Shown here one piece after another: positions 35,954 to 45,333 of a DNA stretch of 64,000 bases; the stretch's first letter is position 1, and each line of letters begins with the position of its first letter. The position numbers were made by a program, and so were the translations under genes. A model generated the notes under the pieces. That model made no database searches. It was not told where the DNA came from and saw only the letters and a program-made list of their open reading frames with translations. Source of the DNA: JAVVHH01 sp965276815 (GTDB lineage: Bacteria > Pseudomonadota > Alphaproteobacteria > Acetobacterales > Acetobacteraceae); NCBI GenBank assembly GCA_965276815.1, contig CBDIBE010000005.1, forward strand, positions 62,001 through 126,000. Direction: 5' to 3'.

Positions 35954-37281
35954 ACCAACGGGAGCTGCTCGGCGACCTGCTCGCGCGCGCCAAGGCCGCC
36001 GGCGCCGATGCCGCGGACGCGGTGCTGCTCGCCGGCACCTCGGTCTCCGTGCAGCGCCGGCTCGGCCGGACCGAGCACCTCGAGCGTTCCGAGCGCCGCG
36101 ACCTCGGTCTGCGGGTCTTCGTCGGCAAGCGTTCGGCGATCGTCTCCTCCAGCGCGGTCGATCCGGCCGGGTTCGACACGCTGGCCGAGCGGGCCGTCGC
36201 CATGGCCCGCATCGTGCCGGAGGACCCCTACGCCGGCCTGGCCGAGGAGGCAGCAACGCCCGAGCAGGTGGCGCTCGACTTGGTGGATAGCGGGCCGGAG
36301 CCGGACACCGAGTCGTTGATCGCGCGCGCCGCCGAGGCGGAGGAGGCGGCGCTGGCGGTTGCGGGAGTCACCAACTCCGAGGGCGCCGAAGCCGGCTTTG
36401 GGCGGGCCGAAATGATGATGGTCAGCTCGTCCGGCTTTGCCGGCGGGTTCGCCCGCACCTCGCACACGGTCTCGGCGACCGCGCTGGCGGGCGAGGGCAC
36501 CGGCATGCAGCGCGACTACGACTATGCCACCGCAGTCCACCTCGGCGACCTCGAGGACGCGGCGGCGATCGGCCGGGTCGCCGGCGAGAAGGCGATCACC
36601 CGCCTGAACCCGCGCCGCCCGCAGACCGCGCGCCTGTCGGTCGTGTTCGATCCGCGCGTCGCCGGCAGCCTGCTGGGTCATCTGTTGGGTGCGATCAACG
36701 GCGCCTCGATCGCCCGCGGCACCAGTTTCCTCAAAGACCAGCTGGGCGAGGCGGTGTTCGCGCCCGGCATCGAGGTGCGCGATGACCCGCGGCGCGTCCG
36801 CGGCCTGCGGTCGCGCCCGTTCGACGGCGAGGGCGTGCCGACCCGGCCCTGCACGATCATCCAGGACGGCGTGCTGACCACCTGGCTGCTGGACAGCCGC
36901 AGCGCCAGGCAGCTCGGGATGCAGACGACCGCGCACGCGGCGCGCGGCATCGGCAGCCCGCCATCGCCTTCGGCCACCAACATCTCCCTGGCGCCAGGCA
37001 GGATGACGCCGGCCGAGCTGATGGCCGACATCGGCGAAGGCCTGTATGTGACCGAGTTGATGGGGTCCGCGGTGAACGGGCTGACCGGCGATTACAGCCG
37101 CGGCGCCTCCGGATTCATGATCCGGAACGGCGCGCTCGCCGAGCCGGTGGCGGAAATCACCATCGCTGGGACGCTGCAGGAGATCTTCCGCCAACTGACC
37201 CCAGCGAACGATCTGCGCTTCCGCCGCGGCACCGATTCGCCGACCGTGCGGGTCGAGGGCATGACGCTGGCCGGGGCATAA
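35950..37281 (+). CDS. pmbA: TldE/PmbA-type metallopeptidase subunit
   Basis: 443 residues, TldD/PmbA superfamily. It lacks the HExxxH zinc helix of TldD and has the PmbA pattern (VQRRLGRTEHLERSERRDLG, GINGASIARGTSFLKDQLG-like block, ASGFMIRNGALAEPVAEITI), so it is the TldE partner. TldD/TldE together process small peptides and antitoxins such as CcdA, which is notable because a ccdAB pair lies 16 kb away; tldD is not in the window. Confidence 0.9.
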   Translation: MNQRELLGDLLARAKAAGADAADAVLLAGTSVSVQRRLGRTEHLERSERRDLGLRVFVGKRSAIVSSSAVDPAGFDTLAERAVAMARIVPEDPYAGLAEEAATPEQVALDLVDSGPEPDTESLIARAAEAEEAALAVAGVTNSEGAEAGFGRAEMMMVSSSGFAGGFARTSHTVSATALAGEGTGMQRDYDYATAVHLGDLEDAAAIGRVAGEKAITRLNPRRPQTARLSVVFDPRVAGSLLGHLLGAINGASIARGTSFLKDQLGEAVFAPGIEVRDDPRRVRGLRSRPFDGEGVPTRPCTIIQDGVLTTWLLDSRSARQLGMQTTAHAARGIGSPPSPSATNISLAPGRMTPAELMADIGEGLYVTELMGSAVNGLTGDYSRGASGFMIRNGALAEPVAEITIAGTLQEIFRQLTPANDLRFRRGTDSPTVRVEGMTLAGA

Positions 37282-37350
37282 CGCCGCGGCCTCTACATCC
37301 AGCTCTGGTTCGGGCTATATCTCGCCTCGAATACCCGGAGACCTGGTTCC

Positions 37351-38262
37351 ATGCCGCGTTCGTCCACCCTCCTGGCGGCCCTTGCCGTGGCCGCCCTGGC
37401 CCTTGCGCCCGCGCTCGCCGATGCGCGGGCGGGCGGGGGCTCGTCGATGGGCAGCCGCGGCATGCGCACCTACTCGGCGCCGCCGATTACCAACACCGCG
37501 CCGATGGGCGCCGCACCGATGCAGCGGAGCCTGACCGCACCCGGCTATAATAACCCCGGGTATGGCAGCCCGGCGCCGCAAGGCTTCGGCGCCCGGTCCG
37601 GCTTCACCTCCGGCCTGCTCGGCGGCTTGCTCGGCGCCGGGATTGGCGGCCTGCTGTTCGGACACGGGCTGTTCGGCGGCGGCGGTGGCTTCGGTTTTAT
37701 TGGCTTCTTGCTGCAGATGGTGCTGCTCTACTTCGTCGTCCGTTGGCTGTTCCGCCGGTTTTTCCGCAACCAGCCCATGATGGCCGGGCCGGGCCTGCGC
37801 GGCTACGGCGCCCAGGCTGCCCCGCCCAATCCGGCCGGCGGCTTCAGCCCGGCCCGGCCGGTCCCGATCAGCCCAAGCGACTACGGCGCCTTCGAACAGA
37901 TCCTGCAACAAGTGCAAGACGCCTGGTCCAACCACGACCTGCGCCGCATGCAGAACCTGGCCACGCCGGAGATGATCAGCTACTTCGGCGAACAACTCGC
38001 CGAGCAGGACAGTCGCGGCGTTCGCAATACCGTCACCGATGTAAAACTGGAAAAGGGTGACTTGGCGGAGGCGTGGTCGGAGGGGAATCGCGAATTCGCA
38101 ACAGTGGCGATGCGCTTCTCAATGGTCGATGCAACCCGCGACCGGACGGGGCGAATCGTCGACGGTGACGCGAATCTGCGCACGATCGCCACCGAACTCT
38201 GGACTTTTTTCCGCGTAACGGGTGGACGCTGGCAATTATCTGCTATTCAACAGACGCGGTAG
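37351..38262 (+). CDS. Tim44-domain membrane protein (TimA-like)
   Basis: 303 residues. A signal-like N-terminus (LAALAVAALALAPALADARA) is followed by a Gly-rich region, a transmembrane segment (FIGFLLQMVLLYFVVRWLF) and the soluble Tim44-like domain from about residue 170 (YGAFEQILQQVQDAWSNHDL). Alphaproteobacterial Tim44 relatives are inner-membrane proteins of poorly known role; the domain is the ancestor of the mitochondrial import-motor scaffold. Confidence 0.85.
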   Translation: MPRSSTLLAALAVAALALAPALADARAGGGSSMGSRGMRTYSAPPITNTAPMGAAPMQRSLTAPGYNNPGYGSPAPQGFGARSGFTSGLLGGLLGAGIGGLLFGHGLFGGGGGFGFIGFLLQMVLLYFVVRWLFRRFFRNQPMMAGPGLRGYGAQAAPPNPAGGFSPARPVPISPSDYGAFEQILQQVQDAWSNHDLRRMQNLATPEMISYFGEQLAEQDSRGVRNTVTDVKLEKGDLAEAWSEGNREFATVAMRFSMVDATRDRTGRIVDGDANLRTIATELWTFFRVTGGRWQLSAIQQTR

Positions 38263-38289
38263 CCATTGGCCAAAACTGAGCAAAAACAA

Positions 38290-38309
38290 GGCTCGTTAAT
38301 TAACGAGCC
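38290..38309. repeat. Perfect 20-bp palindrome, AT-rich centre
   Basis: GGCTCGTTAATTAACGAGCC is fully self-complementary. It lies 27 bp after the Tim44-like stop and 88 bp before the next ATG. Downstream on the minus strand is the T-rich run TTGTTTTTG, which would make it a terminator for antisense transcription; there is no T-tract on the plus side. It could equally be an operator for the LpxH-like gene. Confidence 0.75.
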
Positions 38310-38396
38310 ACTTCCCCTTGTGTACGTTGGCTTACGGATTTATGGCAGGTTCGCTGCATCACTGAATCTTCACATGCAACTTCGGCTTGAAACCGT

Positions 38397-39272
38397 ATGA
38401 GGCTGCAACGCCTGCGAAGCGAGGTATTCGGTCGCATGAATGCTATTCGTCCCCACAGTCCTTTCAACTACCGGTCCGTGTTTATTTCTGACACGCATCT
38501 CGGCACTAAGGGCTGCCGTAGCGACTTCCTCGCTGACTTCTTGAGCCGGATGAGCTGCGAGAACCTTTTCCTGGTCGGCGACATCGTCGACGGCTGGCGC
38601 CTGCGCAAGACCTGGTACTGGGACGCGAACCACGACCGCGTGCTCCGCTCCATCCTCGGCATGGCCAAGCGCGGCACCGCGGTCACCTACATCCCCGGCA
38701 ACCATGACGAAATGTTCCGCGCCTGGCTGCCGCCGGCGCAGGACCCGCACGCCTTCGAGGTTGCCGGCATCGAGGTGCGCCGCGAGGCGATCCATATGAC
38801 CGCGGCCGGCTTGAAGCTGCTGATCATCCATGGCGACGAGTTCGACGGCGTGCTGCGCTACGCCAAGTTCCTCGCTATCCTCGGCGACGGCGCCTACAGC
38901 ACGGCGCTGACCGTCAATCGCTGGTTCAACTCGATGCGCCGGGTCATGGGCTACCCCTACTGGTCGCTGAGCCAGTGGCTGAAGCGCCAGGTCAAGGAGG
39001 CGGTCAAGGCGATCGACCGCTTCGAGACCGCGCTCGCCCAGGATGCGCAGCGGCGCGGCTTCGACGGCGTGGTCTGCGGCCACATCCATCATGCCGAAAT
39101 GCGGATGACCAACGGCGTGCTGTACTGCAACTGCGGCGACTGGGTCGAGAGCTGCACCGCAATCGTCGAACATCTGGACGGCAGGCTCGAATTGCTCGAC
39201 TGGGCGGCGGTCAACAAGCTCTCCTTCTTCCGGACGAAGTCCGCTTCGGTCCGGGCGCCAGCACCCGCCTGA
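38397..39272 (+). CDS. LpxH-like UDP-2,3-diacylglucosamine diphosphatase (COG2908 metallophosphoesterase)
   Basis: 291 residues. Metal ligands are clear: SDTHLGTKG, LVGDIVDGW, IPGNHDEMFR, IIHGDEFD and CGHIHHAEM. LpxH-type enzymes cleave UDP-diacylglucosamine to lipid X; alphaproteobacteria often use LpxI for that step, so this could act on another nucleotide diphosphate. The pairing with a GT4 glycosyltransferase 11 bp downstream is common in this class. Start: ATG at 38397, with an ATG at 38436 (MNAIRPHSPFN) also possible and better matched to the conserved start. Confidence 0.82.
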   Translation: MRLQRLRSEVFGRMNAIRPHSPFNYRSVFISDTHLGTKGCRSDFLADFLSRMSCENLFLVGDIVDGWRLRKTWYWDANHDRVLRSILGMAKRGTAVTYIPGNHDEMFRAWLPPAQDPHAFEVAGIEVRREAIHMTAAGLKLLIIHGDEFDGVLRYAKFLAILGDGAYSTALTVNRWFNSMRRVMGYPYWSLSQWLKRQVKEAVKAIDRFETALAQDAQRRGFDGVVCGHIHHAEMRMTNGVLYCNCGDWVESCTAIVEHLDGRLELLDWAAVNKLSFFRTKSASVRAPAPA

Positions 39273-39283
39273 GCACGCCACGC

Positions 39284-40294
39284 ATGCGGATCCTCATCAT
39301 CTCCGATGCCTGGCACCCGCAGGTCAATGGAGTGGTGCGGACGCTGAGCATGCTCCAGCAGGAGCTGGCCGAGCTCGGCCATGAGGTCGAGGTGATCGGC
39401 CCCGACCGCTTCCGCACCATGCCGCTGCCGTCCTACGGCAGTATCCAGCTTGCGGTTGCGCCCTCGCGGCGGCTCATCCCGATGATCGAGGCGTTCCGGC
39501 CCGAGGCGCTGCACATCGCGACCGAGGGGCCGCTGGGCTGGGCCGCGCGCCGCTGGGCGATCCGCCGGGGCGTCGCGTTCACCACCTCGTTCCACACCCG
39601 ATTCCCCGAATATCTGCACGCCCGCGCGCGCATCCCCGTCACCCTCGGCTACGCCTGGCTCCGCTGGTTCCACGGCAGCGCCAACGGAACCATGGTCGCG
39701 ACCGGCAGCTTGCGGCGCGAACTGGCCGGGCGCGGCTTTCGCAACCTGCGCACCTGGTCGCGGGGCGTGGACCTCACCCGGTTCGGGCCAGGCGCCCCCG
39801 AAGACTGGCCATACAAACGGCCCATTTTCCTCTATGTCGGCCGGCTCGCAGTCGAAAAGAACCTCGGCAATTTCCTCTCCCTCGACCTTCCCGGCACCAA
39901 GGTCGTCGTCGGCGACGGGCCGCAACGCGGCGCGCTGCAGGCTGCGTTCCCCGAGGCGCAGTTCGTTGGCGAGCGGCACGGGCCGGAGCTGGCGCAGGCC
40001 TATGCCGGCGCGGACGTCTTCGTCTTCCCCTCGGTCACCGACACGTTCGGCCTCGTCCTGCTGGAGAGCCTGGCCTGCGGCACGCCGATCGCCGCCCATC
40101 CGGTCACCGGCCCGGCCGACATCCTGGCCGACGCGCGCCCCGGCGTCGGCTCGCTCGACACCGATCTGCGCGCCGCCGCGCTCCGGGCGCTGAACGGCGA
40201 CCCTGCCGCCTGCCGTGCCCATGCCGAACGGTTCTCCTGGCGCAGTTGCGCCGAGGTTTTCGTCAGCAACCTCGCCAAGCCCAAAGCCGCCTAA
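39284..40294 (+). CDS. GT4 glycosyltransferase, alpha-mannosyltransferase-like
   Basis: 336 residues, GT-B fold. The acceptor side opens with ILIISDAWHPQVNGVVRTL. The donor side has VGRLAVEKNL, GDGPQR and the EX7E-type block FGLVLLESLACGTPIAAHPV. Close family relatives transfer mannose or glucose to diacylglycerol or glucuronosyl lipid, and the group includes MgtA-like enzymes. It is 11 bp from the LpxH-like gene and probably acts on the same membrane glycolipid. The exact sugar cannot be read. Confidence 0.82.
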   Translation: MRILIISDAWHPQVNGVVRTLSMLQQELAELGHEVEVIGPDRFRTMPLPSYGSIQLAVAPSRRLIPMIEAFRPEALHIATEGPLGWAARRWAIRRGVAFTTSFHTRFPEYLHARARIPVTLGYAWLRWFHGSANGTMVATGSLRRELAGRGFRNLRTWSRGVDLTRFGPGAPEDWPYKRPIFLYVGRLAVEKNLGNFLSLDLPGTKVVVGDGPQRGALQAAFPEAQFVGERHGPELAQAYAGADVFVFPSVTDTFGLVLLESLACGTPIAAHPVTGPADILADARPGVGSLDTDLRAAALRALNGDPAACRAHAERFSWRSCAEVFVSNLAKPKAA

Positions 40295-40400
40295 TCTCGT
40301 CACGGTCCGCGCAGGCGGAACATCCACGCCTTGTCCCGCGTCAGTCTCCCGACCCCGTATTTGCCGCCTCACCGCGGCGCGTGCTACCCGCCCCGCCGAA

Positions 40401-41093
40401 ATGAAGCGCCTTCTCCGTCATCCGCGCACCCTGGCCATCGGGGCTAGGGCGCTCGGCGCCTATATGCGCTTCGCCCTCGCCAGCACGCGCTGGACCCTGC
40501 ATGGGCGTGAGCAGATCGGCCCGTATCTCTACGCTGTGCCGGCCATCTTCGTCTTCTGGCACGAACGCCTGCCGCTGATGCCGGCGCTGTGGACATTGGC
40601 GTTGCGCGAGCGCAAGGGCGGGGTGCGCGGGCGGATGCACATACTGGTCAGCCGGCACCAGGATGGGCGGTTGATCGGGGAGGTCATGCGGGAGTTCGGG
40701 GTGGAGCTGGTCTACGGCTCGACGGCGCGTGGGCCCAAGCAGCGCGGCGGCGTCGCCAGCGTCCGCGCCCTCGCCACGGCGCTGCAGGAGGGTGGCCAGG
40801 TCGTCATTACGCCCGACGGCCCGCGTGGGCCGCCACGGCGCGCGGCCCCAGGTGCCGCGCAGCTCGCCTCGATCACCGCGGCGCCGGTCATTCCCGTGGC
40901 CGCGCAAACCAGCCGCCGGCGGGTCCTGCCGACCTGGGACCGCATGGTGCTGCCGCTCCCGTTCGGCCGCGGCGTCCTGGTCTGCGGCGCGCCGATCGCC
41001 GTGCCGCGCCAGGGTTGGGAGGCATGCCTGCCCGAGATCGAAGCCGCAGTGACCGAGGTCACCGACGAGGCCGACACCCTGTGCAAGGTCTGA
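40401..41093 (+). CDS. DUF374 lysophospholipid acyltransferase-family protein
   Basis: 230 residues. The DUF374 pattern is complete: FVFWHERLPLMPAL (an HX4-type motif), LVSRHQDGRLIGEV, GSTARGPKQRGGVAS and VITPDGPRGPPRRAAPG. These proteins are encoded next to waaA and lpxK in most alphaproteobacteria and are presumed to acylate a lipid A or phospholipid intermediate. Its end overlaps the waaA start by 13 bp. Confidence 0.88.
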   Translation: MKRLLRHPRTLAIGARALGAYMRFALASTRWTLHGREQIGPYLYAVPAIFVFWHERLPLMPALWTLALRERKGGVRGRMHILVSRHQDGRLIGEVMREFGVELVYGSTARGPKQRGGVASVRALATALQEGGQVVITPDGPRGPPRRAAPGAAQLASITAAPVIPVAAQTSRRRVLPTWDRMVLPLPFGRGVLVCGAPIAVPRQGWEACLPEIEAAVTEVTDEADTLCKV

Positions 41094-42346
41094 TCCCCGC
41101 CGCGTGGCGGGTGGGTGCGAGCCTGAGTGCCCCGGCGCTCCGCCAAATGCTCCGCCGCCGGGCCACGCGCGGCAAGGAAGCGGCGAGCCGGCTGCGGGAA
41201 CGGGAGGGCTACGAGACGGCGGCGCGGCCGGGGGGCAAGCTGCTCTGGCTGCACGCGGCGAGCGTCGGCGAGACCATCTCGGTGCTGCCGGTCCTGTCCA
41301 GCCTGGCTGCCGCCGCGCCGGAACTGCAGATCCTGTTCACCACCGGCACGGTCACCTCGGCCCGGCTGCTCGAGCAGCGCCTGCCCGAGCTCGGGCTGCA
41401 CCGGGTCATGCACCGTTTCGTCCCGCTCGACGTGCCGGCCTGGGCGGCGCGCTTCCTCGACCATTGGCAACCCGACGCCGCCGCCTTCATCGAGAGCGAG
41501 CTCTGGCCCAATCTGCTCGCCGCCTGCCAAGCCAGGCGGATTCCGCTCGTGCTGCTGAACGCGCGCATGTCGGCGCGCAGCTTCCGCGCCTGGCAGCGGG
41601 CGCCGGGCTTCGCGCGGCAGGTGATCGGCGCCTTCGACCTGGTGCACCCGCAATCGCCGGATTACGGCGCCCGGCTCGCGGCGCTCGGCGCCAAGGGCTT
41701 GACCGCCCCAGGCAATCTGAAGTTCGCCGCCGCCCCTTTGCCGGTCAACCCGGCCGAACTCGACCGGCTTCGATCGCTGATCGGGACCCGCAAGGTGTGG
41801 CTGGCCGCCAGCACGCACCCGGGCGAGGAGGAGCTGGCCGCCCAGCTCCACCACAAGCTGGCGGCCGCCCATCCGGGCCTGCTGACCATTATCGCGCCGC
41901 GGCATCCGGCGCGTGGCGCCGAGATCGCGGCCGCGCTGGGTGGCGTGCCGCGGCGTGGCTGTGGCGGCGGACCAGAGGCGGGGATCTGGATCGTCGACAC
42001 GATGGGCGAACTCGGGCTGCTCTATCGGCTGTCGCCGCTGGTGTTCATGGGCCGCAGCATGATCGGCAAGGGCGGCCAGAACCCGCTGGAAGCGGCGCGG
42101 CTCGGCTGCGCGATCGCCGTCGGCCCGCATACCGGCAACTTTGCCGATGTCGTGGCCCGGCTGCAGCGGGCCGGCGGCCTGACCGTCGTGCAGGACGCGG
42201 CGGCGCTCGAAGCCTGGGTCGGCGTCATGCTCTGCGACCCGGCCGGCTGCGCCACAGCCGGGCAGGCGGCGCAGGCGGTCGCCAACGGCGAGGGCGATCT
42301 GCCCGGCCGGATCGCTGCCGACCTGCTCGGCGTGCTGGCGCGATGA
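41081..42346 (+). CDS. waaA: 3-deoxy-D-manno-octulosonic acid (Kdo) transferase
   Basis: 421 residues from a GTG start inside the end of the DUF374 gene. Family landmarks are LLWLHAASVGETISVLPVL (with the catalytic Glu), AAFIESELWPNLL, SARSFRAWQ, APGNLKF, LAASTHPGEEE, IIAPRHPARG and FMGRSMIGKGGQNPLEAARL. WaaA adds Kdo from CMP-Kdo to lipid IVA at the inner membrane. It overlaps lpxK by ATGA. Confidence 0.94.
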   Translation: MQGLIPAAWRVGASLSAPALRQMLRRRATRGKEAASRLREREGYETAARPGGKLLWLHAASVGETISVLPVLSSLAAAAPELQILFTTGTVTSARLLEQRLPELGLHRVMHRFVPLDVPAWAARFLDHWQPDAAAFIESELWPNLLAACQARRIPLVLLNARMSARSFRAWQRAPGFARQVIGAFDLVHPQSPDYGARLAALGAKGLTAPGNLKFAAAPLPVNPAELDRLRSLIGTRKVWLAASTHPGEEELAAQLHHKLAAAHPGLLTIIAPRHPARGAEIAAALGGVPRRGCGGGPEAGIWIVDTMGELGLLYRLSPLVFMGRSMIGKGGQNPLEAARLGCAIAVGPHTGNFADVVARLQRAGGLTVVQDAAALEAWVGVMLCDPAGCATAGQAAQAVANGEGDLPGRIAADLLGVLAR

Positions 42347-43296
42347 GGCAGCCGGAGTTTTGGCAACACGACGGCCTGCTGCCCCGCCTGCTCGCGCCCC
42401 TGGGCTTCGTGGTCGGCAGGGCGACGGCGCGCCGGGTCGCGCGGCCCGGCTGGCTGGCGCCAGTGCCCGTGCTGTGCTGCGGCAATGCCGGCCTCGGCGG
42501 CGCCGGCAAGACGAGCCTCGTGCTCGATCTCGCTCGCCGGCTGCTTGCGTCGGGCGTCGCAGTGCACTGCCTGACCCGCGGCTACCGCGGGCAGGTGCAG
42601 GGCGTTTTGCGTGTCGACCCGGCCCGGCACGGTGCGGCGCTGACCGGCGACGAACCCCTGCTGCTCGCCGAGGCGGCGCCGACCTGGGTCTCCGCCGACC
42701 GCGCGGAGGCGGCGCGCGCGGCGGTCGCCGCCGGCGCCGCGCTGCTGCTGATGGATGACGGGCTGCAGAACCCCGGCCTCGTCAAGACCGCCTCTTTGCT
42801 GGTCATCGACGGGGCAGTCGGCTTCGGCAACGGCCTCGTTGTGCCGGCTGGGCCGTTGCGCGAACCGGCCTGCGCCGCCGCCTCGCGATGCCGGGCAGGC
42901 ATTATGATCGGCGACGACCTCGCCAGGGCGCGCGATGCGGTGCCCGAGCTGCCGATGTTGCGCGCACGCCTGGTCCCGGACCGATGCATGGTGGGTCGCC
43001 GGGTTTTCGCGTTCAGCGGCATCGCCCGGCCGGCAAAATTCCACACCACCCTGCGCGACGCCGGCGTCGAGCTGGCGGGCAGCGAGAGCTTCCCGGACCA
43101 CCACGCGTTCTCGCGCCGGGAGCTCGACCGCGTCCTCGCCCAAGCGGCCGGGTTGCGCGCCCGGCCGGTGACGACGCCGAAAGACGCCGTGCGGCTGCCG
43201 GCTGATATCCGCCCCGAGGTCGACGTGCTCGGGGTGGCGCTCGCGTGGGCTGACCCGGCGGCTTTGGACCGCTTGCTGAGTGAGGTCTGGCATTGA
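42343..43296 (+). CDS. lpxK: Tetraacyldisaccharide 4'-kinase
   Basis: 317 residues. The P-loop is GNAGLGGAGKTS, followed by LTRGYRGQVQG, TGDEPLLLAE, LLMDDGLQNP (with the catalytic Asp pair) and FSGIARPAKFHTTL. LpxK phosphorylates the 4' position of the lipid A precursor. It is the sixth-step enzyme of the Raetz pathway and is co-translated with waaA upstream and the acyltransferase downstream. Confidence 0.94.
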   Translation: MRQPEFWQHDGLLPRLLAPLGFVVGRATARRVARPGWLAPVPVLCCGNAGLGGAGKTSLVLDLARRLLASGVAVHCLTRGYRGQVQGVLRVDPARHGAALTGDEPLLLAEAAPTWVSADRAEAARAAVAAGAALLLMDDGLQNPGLVKTASLLVIDGAVGFGNGLVVPAGPLREPACAAASRCRAGIMIGDDLARARDAVPELPMLRARLVPDRCMVGRRVFAFSGIARPAKFHTTLRDAGVELAGSESFPDHHAFSRRELDRVLAQAAGLRARPVTTPKDAVRLPADIRPEVDVLGVALAWADPAALDRLLSEVWH

Positions 43297-44192
43297 AGTT
43301 GACGCATCGCATCGAGGGCGCGGCCGCGCGTGCGGGGTTACGGCTGCTCCGGGCGCTCGGCCCGGTTGGCGCCAGCAATCTCTGCGGCGGCGTCGCCCGG
43401 GCGCTGGGCCCGCTGACGCCCGTCTCTCGCGTGGCGGACACAAATCTGCGCATGGCGCTTCCGGAGCTCGATGCGGCGGCGCGGCAGCGCGTCATCCGGG
43501 GCGTGTGGGAGAATTTGGGCCGCACCGCCGGCGAGTTCACGCATGTGGGCCGCCTCGCCGAGACGGCCCGCGGACCCGGCTGGGAGGTGGTCGGCGCCGA
43601 GCACGTCGAGGCGCTGGCGCAGCAAGGCGGCCCGGCTATCCTGTTCACCGGCCATATCGGCAATTGGGAAGTGCTGCCGCTGGCGATCGCCCGCAACGGG
43701 GTGAAGTTCGCCACGATGTACCGGCCCTCGGACAATCCGCTGATCGATCAGATCATCATTGACCTGCGGCACGGGGCGCTCGGCGACGAAGGCGCCAAGC
43801 TGTTTCCCAAAGGCGCCCAGGGCGCGCGACAGGCGCTCATGCATCTACGGCATGGCGGCTATGTCGGGATGTTGCAGGACCAAAAGATGAATGACGGCAT
43901 CGAGTCCCGCTTTTTCGGGCACCCCGCGATGACGGCTTCAGCGCTGGCAGCGCTCGCGCTGCGGCTTCGGTGCCCGGTGGTGCCGACCTACGCCTATCGG
44001 ACTGCTCCAGCCCGCTTCCTGGTGACTTACGAGCCGCCTCTTGCCCTGCCAGACAGCGGCGACAAGGCGGCCGACGTGGCGGCCCTGACCCAGGCGGTCA
44101 ACGACCGGCTGGAAGCCTGGATCCGCGCCAAACCGGAAAGCTGGCTCTGGCTGCACCGGCGCTGGCCGAAGAGCCTCTACGCCAAAGCTTGA
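43293..44192 (+). CDS. Lipid A lauroyl/myristoyl acyltransferase (LpxL/HtrB family)
   Basis: 299 residues, LpxL/LpxM superfamily. The catalytic HX4E motif is GHIGNWEVLP, followed by MYRPSDNPLID, GYVGMLQDQKMNDG and the C-terminal PESWLWLHRRWPK. It adds a secondary acyl chain to Kdo2-lipid IVA. Start is a TTG overlapping the lpxK stop (TTGA); another TTG lies two codons later. Which position is acylated cannot be told. Confidence 0.9.
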   Translation: MKLTHRIEGAAARAGLRLLRALGPVGASNLCGGVARALGPLTPVSRVADTNLRMALPELDAAARQRVIRGVWENLGRTAGEFTHVGRLAETARGPGWEVVGAEHVEALAQQGGPAILFTGHIGNWEVLPLAIARNGVKFATMYRPSDNPLIDQIIIDLRHGALGDEGAKLFPKGAQGARQALMHLRHGGYVGMLQDQKMNDGIESRFFGHPAMTASALAALALRLRCPVVPTYAYRTAPARFLVTYEPPLALPDSGDKAADVAALTQAVNDRLEAWIRAKPESWLWLHRRWPKSLYAKA

Positions 44193-45280
44193 ACGCACTC
44201 CGGGAACAGGCTCGCCAGCCCCGGCGCGCTCGCCTCGCAGCGCCCGCGCTCCGTGATGATGCCGGTCAGCAGCCGGGCCGGGGTGACGTCGAAGGCCGGG
44301 TTGGCGGCAGGGCTCGAGGTCGGCACGACGCGGACGGTGGTGACCACGCCGTCCAGCCCGCGGCCGGTGATCGTGGTCACCTCCGAAGCGTCCCGCTCCT
44401 CGATCGGGATGTCGGCGCCGTCCTCGACAGTCCAATCGATCGTGCTCGAGGGCGCCGCGACCCAGAACGGGACGGCGTTGTCGCGCGCGGCGAGCGCCTT
44501 GAGGTAGGTGCCGATCTTGTTCGCCGCGTCGCCGCCCCGGCTCACCCGGTCGGCGCCGACGATCGCGAGGTCGACCCGGCCATGCTGCATCAAATGACCG
44601 CCGGCATTGTCGGAAATGACCGTATGCGGCACGCCATGCTTGCCCAACTCCCAGGCGGTGAGAAAGGCGCCCTGGTTGCGCGGCCTGGTTTCATCAACCC
44701 AGACATGCACCGGCAACCCGGAATCATGCGCCCGGTAGATCGGCGCCAGCGCAGTGCCCCAGTCCACGGTCGCCAGCCAGCCGGCGTTGCAATGCGTCAA
44801 TATGTTGACGGGCTCGCCAGGCTTGCCCGCGGCAGCGTCGGCGATCAGGGCCTCGCCATGGCGGCCGATCTCGGCATTCTGCGCCGCGTCCTCGTCTGCA
44901 ATCAGCGCCGCTTCCGCGTAAGCCGCCGCGGCTCGCTCGGAACGCGTGGTGTTGCGCAGCCGGGTCAGCATGCGGTCGAGCGCCCAGCGCAGGTTGACCG
45001 CGGTCGGTCGTGTGCCGGCGAGAAGCTCGGCCGCGCGCTCCATCGCCTCGGTCGCCGGGTCTTCGCGCATCGCCAGCGCCAGTCCATAGGCGGCCATGGC
45101 GCCGATCAGCGGCGCGCCGCGGACTTGCATCGAGCGGATCGCGTGCGCCGCCTGCTTGACCTCGGTGATCCGCAGGAACTCGACCGACCAGGGCAGCTTG
45201 GTCTGGTCGATGATCCGAACGGACCAGCCGTCCGAATGGTCCACCCACACGGTTCGGTAAGCGGTTCCGTCGATCTTCAT
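44177..45280 (-). CDS. mtnA: Methylthioribose-1-phosphate isomerase
   Basis: 367 residues, eIF2B-related aldose-ketose isomerase of methionine salvage, converting methylthioribose 1-phosphate to the ribulose form. Motifs: SMQVRGAPLIGAMAAYG, the catalytic Cys in THCNAGWLATVDWGTAL and the catalytic Asp in VGADRVSRGGDAANKIG. Without other mtn genes nearby it may serve 5-deoxyribose or methylthioadenosine shunts. It converges on the LpxL-like gene with a 16-bp overlap. Confidence 0.93.
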   Translation of the reverse strand: MKIDGTAYRTVWVDHSDGWSVRIIDQTKLPWSVEFLRITEVKQAAHAIRSMQVRGAPLIGAMAAYGLALAMREDPATEAMERAAELLAGTRPTAVNLRWALDRMLTRLRNTTRSERAAAAYAEAALIADEDAAQNAEIGRHGEALIADAAAGKPGEPVNILTHCNAGWLATVDWGTALAPIYRAHDSGLPVHVWVDETRPRNQGAFLTAWELGKHGVPHTVISDNAGGHLMQHGRVDLAIVGADRVSRGGDAANKIGTYLKALAARDNAVPFWVAAPSSTIDWTVEDGADIPIEERDASEVTTITGRGLDGVVTTVRVVPTSSPAANPAFDVTPARLLTGIITERGRCEASAPGLASLFPECVQALA

Positions 45281-45333
45281 GCGCGCCCCCGGCGGGATGT
45301 CCGCCGGTTTATAGGCAGGGAGCGGGCCGCTTG

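Noticed and set aside
34616..36256. A 546-codon minus-strand frame opposite the M16 peptidase and pmbA.
   Set aside because: No domain, biased composition, and the plus strand carries two coupled genes with catalytic motifs.
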